Shown here in pieces: positions 1-6,133 of a stretch of DNA of 6,858 nt. The notes under the pieces are model-generated. The model worked only from the letters and a program-made list of their open reading frames with translations, was not told the origin of the DNA and ran no database searches. A program made the position numbers and the translations under genes. Each line of letters starts with the position of its first letter. Position 1 is the stretch's first letter. This DNA comes from an uncultured Gemmatimonadota bacterium (lineage in GTDB: Bacteria; Gemmatimonadota; Gemmatimonadetes; Gemmatimonadales; GWC2-71-9), in contig CALGOK010000035.1 of NCBI GenBank assembly GCA_937961295.1, forward strand, positions 1 through 6,858, written 5' to 3'.

Positions 1-203
1 CCCTTGCTCGCGTGCACCGCCGCGGCGATGCCGGCCAGCGCCGGCGCCGCGCGCGCCGGCGTCGGCGGTACCGCGACCACCGCGTTGCCGTGCCGGGCCA
101 CCGCCGGCAGCACCTGTCGCACCGTGTCGTCGTCGCGCGACCAGCCGCGCGCTTCCAGGGCGCCCGACACCGCCGGGCCCAGCCCCCACCACTCGTCGCT
201 CAT
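1..203 (-). CDS. Partial leftward gene, DEAD-box-helicase-like N-terminus with degenerate P-loop
   Basis: Only the first 67 codons are present; the gene runs off the left edge. The ATG (complement of 201-203) is preceded by a good Shine-Dalgarno stretch, GAGGGCGGA, on the minus strand (complement of 204-212). About 64 of 67 codons end in G or C, far better than either overlapping plus-strand frame, so coding is well supported. The protein opens MSDEWWGLGPAVSGALEARG; residues 5-35 resemble the aromatic and Q-motif region of DEAD-box helicases. Residues 42-56 (VVAVPPTPARAAPAL) sit where a P-loop such as APTGSGKTAAFAL would be, but lack the GK[ST] core. This suggests a helicase-fold protein that has lost ATP binding at this site. 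The family call is inference from a short fragment; a hypothetical protein of another kind is possible. It is transcribed divergently from the aminotransferase. Confidence 0.6.
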   Translation of the reverse strand, partial: MSDEWWGLGPAVSGALEARGWSRDDDTVRQVLPAVARHGNAVVAVPPTPARAAPALAGIAAAVHASK

Positions 204-252
204 TCCGCCCTCGATTGTCAATGCCAGCGCGCCGCGTCCGGCGGCACGCGGA

Positions 253-281
253 ATCGTAGCGCGCGGCAGGCGACGGGCCAA
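253..281 (-). promoter_or_regulatory. Candidate sigma-70-type promoter for the leftward gene
   Basis: Read on the minus strand, TTGGCC (complement of 276-281) is followed after 17 bases by TACGAT (complement of 253-258). Each box matches the bacterial consensus at four positions or so, and the spacing is optimal. Transcription would start near 246, giving a leader of about 40 bases that includes the Shine-Dalgarno before the ATG at 203. This is based on pattern only. Confidence 0.3.
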
Positions 282-293
282 GGGCGCGACACG

Positions 294-322
294 TTGACAC
301 CCGGGCGGTGGTCGCGGACCTT
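294..322 (+). promoter_or_regulatory. Weak candidate promoter for the rightward train
   Basis: A perfect TTGACA lies at 294-299, which is unusual in DNA this GC-rich. The matching -10 region 17 bases on (317-322, GACCTT) is poor, as are the 16- and 18-base alternatives. The position suits a promoter for the aminotransferase at 366 and the genes behind it, with a leader of roughly 35-40 bases. The rest of 204-365 shows no ORF, terminator or convincing operator. Confidence 0.2.
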
Positions 323-365
323 TCCGCACTCCGCCATCCCCGTCGACTCGCGCTCGGATCGCCTG

Positions 366-1571
366 ATGCCCTTTCAGCCCTCCGCCAATCTCGCCCATCT
401 CAAGGCCTCCGAGACCGTGGCCATCAGCAACGAGGCGAAGCGGCGCAAGGCCGCCGGCGAGAACGTCATCGATCTCGGCGTGGGTGAACCCGACTTCGAC
501 ACGCCGACGGCCGTGGCGGAAGCGGGTGTCGCCGCGATCCGCGCAGGACACACCCGCTATCCGCCCAATGTCGGCATCGGCGAGCTGCGCGAGGCCATGG
601 CCGGGGAGCTGTCGCGGATGAGTGGCGGGCGCCCCGTCGATCCGGCGCGGTTGCTGGTGAGCAACGGCTCGAAGCAGTCGCTGTTCAACACCTGCTTCTC
701 GGTCTTCGGTCCCGGCGACAAGGTGCTTATTCCGTCGCCGGCGTGGGTGTCGTATCCGCAGATCGTGCATCTGTGCCGCGCCGAGCCCGTGGCGGTGGTC
801 GGCGACCCGGAATGGGGCCTCAAGGTGTCGGTCGACGACCTCGAGCGGCACCGCGACGAGCAGGTGCGCGGGCTGATCCTCTGCTCGCCGTGCAATCCCA
901 CCGGTGCGGTGTACACCGCCGCCGAGGTCAAGGCGATCAGCGCGTGGGCGGCGAAGCACGGAATCTGGCTGATCAGTGACGAGATCTACCGGCGGATCCA
1001 CTATGGCAACGGACCCGCGCCCTCGCTGTTCGACCTGGGCGACGACGCGCTCGAGCAGGCGGTGGTGATCTACGGCGTCTCGAAGGCGTATGCGATGACC
1101 GGGTGGCGGATCGGGGCGGCCTATGCGCCGGCGCCGGTCTTCAAGTCGATGGCGGCACTGCAGACCCACACCACCACCGGGGCCAACCATCCGGCGATGT
1201 GGGCCGCGGCCGAGGCGTTCGGCAATCCCGCGATCGATGGCGAGGTGACGCGGATGGTCTCGGCGTTCCGGCGCCGCCGCGACTACCTGGTCGCGCGGTT
1301 CCGCGAGCAGGCGCCCGGCGTGGAGTTCGTCGAGCCGCACGGCGCGTTCTACCTCTTCTTTCGCGTCGACGGCCTGCAACCCGGCGAGCCGATGCAGGGC
1401 CAGCCGTTCTGCGAGCGACTGATGCAGGAGGAGGGGGTGGCGATGGTCCCCGGCGGCGCCTTCGGCGACGATCGCTGGGTGCGGCTGTCGTACGCCGTGT
1501 CCGATGCGGAGCTCGAGGATGCCACCGATCGGCTCATGGGCTTCCTCGATCGGCTGGGCGGGTCGCGCTGA
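366..1571 (+). CDS. Class I/II PLP-dependent aminotransferase (AspC-like)
   Basis: This is a 401-residue fold-type I aminotransferase, most like the aspartate (I-gamma) group: it moves an amino group from an amino acid to a 2-oxo acid in the cytoplasm. Visible landmarks are GVGEPDFDTP near the N-terminus, the PLP-contacting NPTG (Asn177), Asp205 and Tyr208 in SDEIY, the PLP Schiff-base lysine Lys240 in VSKAYAMTGWRIG, and substrate-carboxylate Arg373 in VRLSYAVSD. Length is normal for the family. The ATG at 366 is chosen because family homology (LKASETVAIS) begins just after it. The frame stays open to position 12, but that part has poor codon bias and overlaps the leftward gene. A weak GGAT precedes the start. 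Its TGA shares an A with the next ATG (TGATG at 1569-1573), so it may be translationally coupled. Exact substrate (aspartate, aromatic, prephenate or alanine) cannot be read from sequence. Confidence 0.93.
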   Translation: MPFQPSANLAHLKASETVAISNEAKRRKAAGENVIDLGVGEPDFDTPTAVAEAGVAAIRAGHTRYPPNVGIGELREAMAGELSRMSGGRPVDPARLLVSNGSKQSLFNTCFSVFGPGDKVLIPSPAWVSYPQIVHLCRAEPVAVVGDPEWGLKVSVDDLERHRDEQVRGLILCSPCNPTGAVYTAAEVKAISAWAAKHGIWLISDEIYRRIHYGNGPAPSLFDLGDDALEQAVVIYGVSKAYAMTGWRIGAAYAPAPVFKSMAALQTHTTTGANHPAMWAAAEAFGNPAIDGEVTRMVSAFRRRRDYLVARFREQAPGVEFVEPHGAFYLFFRVDGLQPGEPMQGQPFCERLMQEEGVAMVPGGAFGDDRWVRLSYAVSDAELEDATDRLMGFLDRLGGSR

Positions 1572-2086
1572 TGGCGCTCGATGTCCACGTGCTTCCGCCG
1601 ACCGGCGAGCTGCCGCCGCTGGCGTGGCGCTGGGACGCGGAGACCGACATCCTCTCGGGCGCGTTCCGCGCCGGGGCAGGGCAGGCGGGTTACACCGGCA
1701 CCGTCGAACTCAACGACGAGGAGGGGTCGATCGCGGTGATCGACGTCGCGGGCGGCGTGCTCTGCGGAATCGACGTGGTGGTCTGGCCGGAGCTGGTGGT
1801 GCTCGACGACCTCGCGCGGCCGGCAGGGGCGCGTGCCGGCATGGTCGTGGTGCCGTCGCGCACCGCACGCCGCGGCGTGGCTGCGCTCGAATTCGACACC
1901 ACGCTGTCGGTCTCGACCGATCCCGCGGAGGAGCTCTTCCACTTGCGGCTCGGCACGCGGCGCCCGGTGGAGCCGGTGCGCGTGGCCGACAAGCTGCTCG
2001 TCGAGGTCGACGCCTCGCACCGGCTGGCCGGGTTCTGGGTCGCGCAGGGGCCGCCTCAGCCGGTGCCGCGCTGCGCGCGGCGATGA
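1571..2086 (+). CDS. Uncharacterised 171-residue protein between aminotransferase and nurA
   Basis: I do not recognise this protein. It starts at the ATG overlapping the aminotransferase stop and ends in a TGA that overlaps the next ATG (ATGA, 2083-2086). Codon bias is strongly of the host type, so it is a real gene. It is soluble in appearance: no signal peptide, membrane segment or catalytic motif. The sequence is rich in short beta-strand patterns. Two halves look alike: residues 17-75 (PLAWRWDAETDILSG, then VELNDEEGSIAVIDVAGGVL, ending in a GIDVVVW strand) and residues 107-158 (EFDTTLSVSTD, then ADKLLVEVDASHRLAGFWV). Each has an acidic turn followed by a hydrophobic-D-x-x-x-x-hydrophobic-x-G-hydrophobic hairpin reminiscent of DUF2283-type domains; this likeness is inference. 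Its tight coupling to nurA-herA suggests a role alongside that complex, for example as an adaptor or chaperone, but nothing in the sequence proves it. Confidence 0.8.
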   Translation: MALDVHVLPPTGELPPLAWRWDAETDILSGAFRAGAGQAGYTGTVELNDEEGSIAVIDVAGGVLCGIDVVVWPELVVLDDLARPAGARAGMVVVPSRTARRGVAALEFDTTLSVSTDPAEELFHLRLGTRRPVEPVRVADKLLVEVDASHRLAGFWVAQGPPQPVPRCARR

Positions 2087-2214
2087 CCGGCGCCGCCTTC
2101 CATCACCTCCGTCGCCGACTCGCCGCTGCGCGGGGTCGGCCCGCTGGCCGCGCCGCCGAGGCGGCCGCGCCGCGGCGCGAGGTCCCCGAGATCCGTCAGG
2201 CCACCGTGGTGTAA
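2083..2214 (+). pseudogene. Apparent detached N-terminus of nurA, closed by in-frame TAA
   Basis: This 43-codon frame starts at an ATG that overlaps the previous stop (ATGA), the same junction style used at 1571 and 3006. It is in the same frame as the NurA ORF that follows. It encodes MTGAAFHHLRRRLAAARGRP and then an Ala/Arg-rich stretch ending in VPEIRQATVV, which is plausible as the basic helical start of a NurA protein. TAA at 2212-2214 (codon 44) ends it. Codon bias is weaker than in the neighbours (7 of 43 codons end in A or T) and frame +2 looks comparably GC-rich at third positions here, so a frameshift in this stretch cannot be ruled out. No Shine-Dalgarno is evident; translation would rely on coupling. 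Alternatives: a spurious ORF, or a genuine leader peptide. Confidence 0.45.
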
Positions 2215-2283
2215 CCGCCGCTGTGCCACCGGGCGGTTGGCGCTCCACGGCCGATCGGCGAGCCGGTCGCCTTTCTCGACGGC

Positions 2284-3009
2284 GTGCAGCACACCGAGCT
2301 GCTCGGCTACGTCGGCACCTCGCCGGTCGTGGCGGCCCGCATCGCTGCCGGAGTGCGCCGCCGCGAGCTGCGGCGGTCGGTCGGGAGCGTCTCCCTCCGG
2401 CGCCAACTGGTGATTGCCCGTGCACCCGCGCTCGAGGCGCTGGGGCCGCTGCCCGCGGGAAGCGAGACCGTGGTGCTGACCGACGACGAACCGCCACACC
2501 CGGTGGGTGATCACGATCGCGCGCGGGCCGCCGTCGATGCCGCACGCACCGCACTGGAGATCGCCGCAGCGCGCGCGTTCCACGAGCGCGAGCCCGCCAC
2601 GTGGCTGGTGGCCGACGGCACCCTCACGGTGTCCCCCGACTGGTCACGCGACCCGCGCACCGTCGGGGTGGTGAAGAGCCACGGCACGCTGCCGTTCGAT
2701 GGCGACGAGCTGGAGTGCTACCTCACCGTGCCGGCGGGGCAGCGGACCTCGGTGTTCGCGCCGTCGACGCGCCACGTGACGCCGGTGCACTCCTGGGCGC
2801 TCCGGCTCTGGCCCTGGCAGGGCCGCGACCTGTTCCACGGCCTGGTGCGCGTGGAGGCCGCCGCCGCGGACGATCCCGGCGCACTGGCCGACCGCGTCTC
2901 GCGATGGCTGCTCGCGGAGCGCGCGCCGCTCGCCAACGACCCGCGGCAGGACCGCTTGCTCTACGGCATCCACGATGCCGAGCGCTGGCTCCGGGCCCGG
3001 CCGGCATGA
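2284..3009 (+). CDS. nurA: NurA-domain 5'-3' nuclease (start unresolved; lacks first motif if begun at GTG)
   Basis: NurA is a manganese-dependent single-strand endonuclease and 5'-3' exonuclease that works as a dimer on the HerA motor in end resection. The recognised part has the family's spaced acidic residues: Glu in RTALEIAAA (codon 2557), Asp in WLVADGTL (codon 2614), Lys in GVVKSHG (codon 2674) and His in DLFHGLVRVE (codon 2836). The 241 residues from GTG 2284 to TGA 3009 are short for NurA. The usual first motif, a strand ending in Asp-Gly, is visible as VAFLDGVQ with its Asp at 2278-2280, just upstream of that GTG. The frame upstream stays open only back to TAA 2212; it offers a CTG at 2221 but no ATG, GTG or TTG, and no Shine-Dalgarno precedes either site. 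Counted from ATG 2083 the key residues would be D66, E159, D178, K198 and H252 of 308 codons. The TGA overlaps herA's ATG (ATGA). The family call is firm; functionality and start are not. Confidence 0.8.
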   Translation: MQHTELLGYVGTSPVVAARIAAGVRRRELRRSVGSVSLRRQLVIARAPALEALGPLPAGSETVVLTDDEPPHPVGDHDRARAAVDAARTALEIAAARAFHEREPATWLVADGTLTVSPDWSRDPRTVGVVKSHGTLPFDGDELECYLTVPAGQRTSVFAPSTRHVTPVHSWALRLWPWQGRDLFHGLVRVEAAAADDPGALADRVSRWLLAERAPLANDPRQDRLLYGIHDAERWLRARPA

Positions 3010-4946
3010 GCGCGGTGATCGGGCGCGTGGTCGCCACCGAGCTGCGGCCCAGCACGCCGCACGAGTTCCAGTTCTGGACCGGCACGACGGTCGCGATCGG
3101 CATCGGCAGCATCGTGCGCGTCGAGGCGGACGATCGGGTGGTGTTCGGCGTGGTGACCGACGCGTTCGCCTACGCCGACCTCGCGCGCCCGCTCGACGCG
3201 GTGATCGGCGCCGACGGCGACCCGGCGATGGCGGGCGACGAGCCCGCGCTGCGAGCCGAGATCCGCCTCTGGCGGGCGGCGGTGCTGCGGCAGATCCCCG
3301 ACGAGCCGATGCAGCCGGTGCCGTTTGGCGGCGTGCAGCTCGCCGACGATGCCGGCGTGCAGCTCGCGCTGCGGATGGACAGCTACGCGTCCGGCGGCGA
3401 CCCGCGCGGCATCCCGGTGGGACTCTACGCGGCGGGCGGCACCGCGGCGCCGGTGCTGCTCGACGCCGACTTCCTGCTGGGCCCCGAGGCCGCCCACCTC
3501 AACATCACCGGCGTGTCGGGGCTCGCCACCAAGACCAGCGCGATCACGGTGCTGCTGTCGAGCATCTTCCAGCGCTTCCCCGCCTCGCGGGGCAGCGTGG
3601 CCGCGATCTGCTTCAACGTGAAGGGTCCCGATCTCTGCTTCCTCGACCAGCCGGCGCCGCTCGGCGAGGACGACCTCGCGCTCTGGCGGCGGCTCGGGCT
3701 CGCCGCGGCGCCCTTCACGGACGTCACGGTGTACGCGCCGTACAAGGCCGACGGCGTCAACCTCAACACGCTGCGCACCCACGAGGCGCTGCTCGATCGG
3801 GTCGAGCCCCTGGTGTGGGGGCTGCGCGAGATCCTCGACTACGCCGAGGTGGTCCTCAATCGCGACGACCTCGACGCCAAGGCGAGCGCGCTGGTCGACT
3901 TCCTCGCCGATCGCGTGGTGGGAAAGCGGTTCCACGCGCCCGAGCTGCGCGACGACCCGTTCGAGGTGGTGTCGTTCGCCGACCTCGACGAGCTGTTCCG
4001 CGCGGTGTTCGACCACCTGGAGACCCATGCGCGCGGCACCGAGGTGTGGCGCACCCATCACGTGGCCACCATCCGGAAGGTCCGCAACCGGCTCGGCAAC
4101 ATCGCCACCCGTTCCAAGGGGCTGGTGACCGACGATGCGGTGGCCAACGACTTGCCGTGGGGCGAGTTCCGCGACCGGTCGGTGACGGTGATCGACGTGG
4201 CGGGCGTCGATCCGCTGGCGCAGGACCTGGTGTTCGCGCGGGTAATCTCGCGCCTGCGCGAGCATCTCGAGCGACGCGACCTTGGCGTGGATCACGTCGT
4301 GGTGTTCGTCGACGAGCTCAACAAGTACGCCGCGGCCGATGGGCACGAGACCTACGTGCGCCGCATGCTGCTCGACCTCTCCGAGCGCGGCCGCTACCTC
4401 GGGCTGGTGCTCTTCTCCGCGCAGCAGTTCCGCTCCCAGGTGCAGCGAAGGGTGGTGGGCAACGCCGGCACGGCGGTGTACGGTCGCATGGATGGCGACG
4501 AGCTGGCGCTCCCCGGCTACGCCACCTTCTCACCGGCGGTGAAGGCGAAGCTGGCGGCGCTCCCCAAGGGCGAGCTGCTGGTGCGCCATCCGCACTTCAC
4601 CCAGCCGGTGTTCGTGCGGTTCCCGCGCCCGGCCGCGCTCTCGGGCCGCGAGGGAGTGGAGGCGTTCCCGCCGGCCGCCGACCTCCCGTTCGACGAGGCG
4701 GTGGTGGCCCGGCTCCGGCGGCACGATCCGACCATCGCGGGCGATGCGGTCCGCGCCGCGATCGACGGCCGCCCCGAGGATGAGGTCCGCCGGGCGCTCG
4801 GCCTGGTCGCCCGCGAGCGCCCCGATGACCCGCTGGCCTATTTCCGGGCCTGCCTCCGCAAGGTGATCCCGGCGGAGCCGGGTGCCCCGGTGCGGGGAAT
4901 CCCACGGCTGGTGCGCGACGACGACGATCCGTTCGCGCCATATTAG
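3006..4946 (+). CDS. herA: HerA-like hexameric DNA-translocating ATPase
   Basis: This 646-residue protein is a FtsK/HerA-clade P-loop ATPase, expected to form a ring that moves along DNA and drives NurA. Residues 1 to about 60 form a HAS-barrel-like beta domain (VIGRVV, then VAIGIGSIVRVE and VVFGVVTDAF). The P-loop region is NITGVSGLATKTS (core residues 169-178, Lys176), one residue longer than the textbook GxxGxGK[ST]. A long, partly helical insert follows. Walker B is VVVFVDELNKYA with Asp436 and Glu437; Gln473-Gln474 in LFSAQQF fits the sensor position, and Arg494 in VYGRMDGDE is a candidate trans-acting arginine. The C-terminus adds about 90 residues beyond the motor and ends in an acidic patch (Asp638-641). 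It is longer than typical archaeal HerA (around 500). The start overlaps the nurA stop by four bases and the stop lies three bases before mre11, supporting one unit. A general DUF87-type ATPase is the alternative label, but next to nurA the HerA role is strongly favoured. Confidence 0.88.
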   Translation: MSAVIGRVVATELRPSTPHEFQFWTGTTVAIGIGSIVRVEADDRVVFGVVTDAFAYADLARPLDAVIGADGDPAMAGDEPALRAEIRLWRAAVLRQIPDEPMQPVPFGGVQLADDAGVQLALRMDSYASGGDPRGIPVGLYAAGGTAAPVLLDADFLLGPEAAHLNITGVSGLATKTSAITVLLSSIFQRFPASRGSVAAICFNVKGPDLCFLDQPAPLGEDDLALWRRLGLAAAPFTDVTVYAPYKADGVNLNTLRTHEALLDRVEPLVWGLREILDYAEVVLNRDDLDAKASALVDFLADRVVGKRFHAPELRDDPFEVVSFADLDELFRAVFDHLETHARGTEVWRTHHVATIRKVRNRLGNIATRSKGLVTDDAVANDLPWGEFRDRSVTVIDVAGVDPLAQDLVFARVISRLREHLERRDLGVDHVVVFVDELNKYAAADGHETYVRRMLLDLSERGRYLGLVLFSAQQFRSQVQRRVVGNAGTAVYGRMDGDELALPGYATFSPAVKAKLAALPKGELLVRHPHFTQPVFVRFPRPAALSGREGVEAFPPAADLPFDEAVVARLRRHDPTIAGDAVRAAIDGRPEDEVRRALGLVARERPDDPLAYFRACLRKVIPAEPGAPVRGIPRLVRDDDDPFAPY

Positions 4947-4949
4947 GCG

Positions 4950-6131
4950 ATGCGCCTCGCCCACCTCGCGGACCCGCACCTCGGCTTCCGGCAGTTCCAT
5001 CGGCTGAACGAGCGCGGCCACAACCAGCGCGAGGCCGATGTCGCGCTGGCCCTCACCCGCGCGGTCGACGGCATCATCGCCGCGGCGCCCGACGCGGTGA
5101 TCGTGGCGGGCGACCTCTTCCCTGCGGTGCGGCCCACCGACTCGGCGATCCTCCAGGCCTTTCGCCAGTTTTCGCGGCTGCGCCACGCGCTGCCTGGCGC
5201 GCCGGTGATCCTGATCGCGGGGAACCACGACACGCCGCGCTCGTCCGACACGGTGTCGATCTTCGGATTGTTCCACGACCTCGGGGTCGAAGTGGCCCAC
5301 CTCGAGCCGCGTCGCCTCGAGTTCCCGGAGCTGGATCTCGCCGTGCTGGCCGTACCGCACCAGGCGCTGTTCGAGCAGCCGCGTCCCGCGATGGAGCCGG
5401 CCGGCAGCGCACGGCACCAGGTGCTGGTGCTGCACGGCGAGACGCCCGGACTCTTCGGCGACGACCGGACCACCGCCGAGGCCGGCGGTGCGCTGCTGAG
5501 CGAGGCGGACATCGCCAGCGGCGACTGGAGCTACGTCGCACTCGGGCACTATCACGTGCAGCACGAGGTGCGCGAGCGGGTCTGGTACTCGGGCGCCCTG
5601 GAGTACGTCTCGCCCAATCCGTGGGGTGAGCTGCGCGAGGAGCGACAGGAGGGGATCGCGGGGAAGGGGTGGCTGCTGGTGGACCTCGAGCAGGGGACCG
5701 TCACCCGCCAGCCGATCGCGCCGCCGCGCCGGGTCGTCGACCTGCCGTGGCTCGATGCCGAGGACCTTGCCGCGGCCGAGCTCGACCGGCTGCTGGCCAG
5801 CGCGGTGACCGGCCTCGAGGCCGGCATCGACGGCGCGGTGATCCGGCAGGTGGTGCGCAACGTTCCCCGCGCGGTGGCGCGCGAGCTCGACCACGTCGCG
5901 ATCCGGGAGTGGAAGGCGCGCGCGCTCCACTTCCAGCTCGACCTGCGGCGCCCCGAAGCGGGGCCGCGCAGCGTGGGGATGGGGGCGCCCGGGGCGCGAC
6001 GCACGCTGGCCGAGGAGGTGCAGCAGTTCCTCGCGGGACGGAAGCTGCCGGCGGGAATGGACCGCGACCGGTTCGTCGCCGACGGCGTTGCGCTGCTTGC
6101 GGAAGTGGAGCGCGAGGCGGAGGAAGGGTAG
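4950..6131 (+). CDS. sbcD: Mre11/SbcD-type DNA double-strand break repair nuclease
   Basis: This 393-residue calcineurin-like phosphoesterase is the nuclease subunit of the Mre11-Rad50 (SbcCD) complex, which trims blocked DNA ends and hairpins using two manganese ions. All metal-site motifs are intact: LADPHLG (Asp8, His10), VAGDLF (Asp55), AGNHD (Asn92, His93, Asp94), LHGE (His162) and LGHYH (His200, His202). The region after about residue 225 holds the capping domain, and the helical C-terminus is where Rad50's coiled-coil base normally docks. Length is close to bacterial SbcD (about 400) and archaeal Mre11. The ATG three bases after the herA stop is chosen because MRLAHLADPHLG is the conserved start of the family. 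The Shine-Dalgarno is weak, suggesting coupling to herA. The name mre11 would serve equally well given the archaeal-style neighbours. Confidence 0.94.
   Translation: MRLAHLADPHLGFRQFHRLNERGHNQREADVALALTRAVDGIIAAAPDAVIVAGDLFPAVRPTDSAILQAFRQFSRLRHALPGAPVILIAGNHDTPRSSDTVSIFGLFHDLGVEVAHLEPRRLEFPELDLAVLAVPHQALFEQPRPAMEPAGSARHQVLVLHGETPGLFGDDRTTAEAGGALLSEADIASGDWSYVALGHYHVQHEVRERVWYSGALEYVSPNPWGELREERQEGIAGKGWLLVDLEQGTVTRQPIAPPRRVVDLPWLDAEDLAAAELDRLLASAVTGLEAGIDGAVIRQVVRNVPRAVARELDHVAIREWKARALHFQLDLRRPEAGPRSVGMGAPGARRTLAEEVQQFLAGRKLPAGMDRDRFVADGVALLAEVEREAEEG
6119..6128 (+). promoter_or_regulatory. Strong ribosome binding site for rad50/sbcC
   Basis: GGAGGAAGGG lies inside the last codons of mre11 and ends five bases before the ATG at 6134. 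It is the strongest Shine-Dalgarno in the rightward train; the other internal genes rely on overlaps with little or no such sequence. It supports the ATG at 6134 as the start. Confidence 0.6.
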
Positions 6132-6133
6132 CG

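Noticed and set aside
20..70. GC-rich repeated GCCGGCG blocks that look like a small repeat or hairpin
   Set aside because: They are explained by Ala/Pro/Gly codons of the leftward gene and lack the T-tract of a terminator.
216..221. TTGACA on the minus strand just upstream of the leftward gene
   Set aside because: It ends only about 12 bases from the ATG, leaving no room for a -10 box and transcription start.
12..365. Upstream extension of the aminotransferase frame to position 12, and an overlapping open frame at 4-297
   Set aside because: Codon bias is poor, the protein is Arg/Ala low-complexity, there is no family homology before 366, and the stretch is antisense to the better-supported leftward gene at 1-203.
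1349..2554. Long minus-strand open frames opposite the aminotransferase, the unknown gene and nurA
   Set aside because: Arg/Pro/His-rich composition with no domain or ribosome site; stop codons are rare on the opposite strand of such GC-rich genes, so long shadows are expected.
2961..4346. 461-codon minus-strand open frame opposite herA
   Set aside because: It is a shadow of a well-supported gene with intact HerA motifs; its product is low-complexity and unlike any family.
2975..4783. 602-codon plus-strand frame overlapping herA in another phase
   Set aside because: Arg/Gly/Ala-rich shadow; all ATPase motifs are in the 3006-4946 frame.
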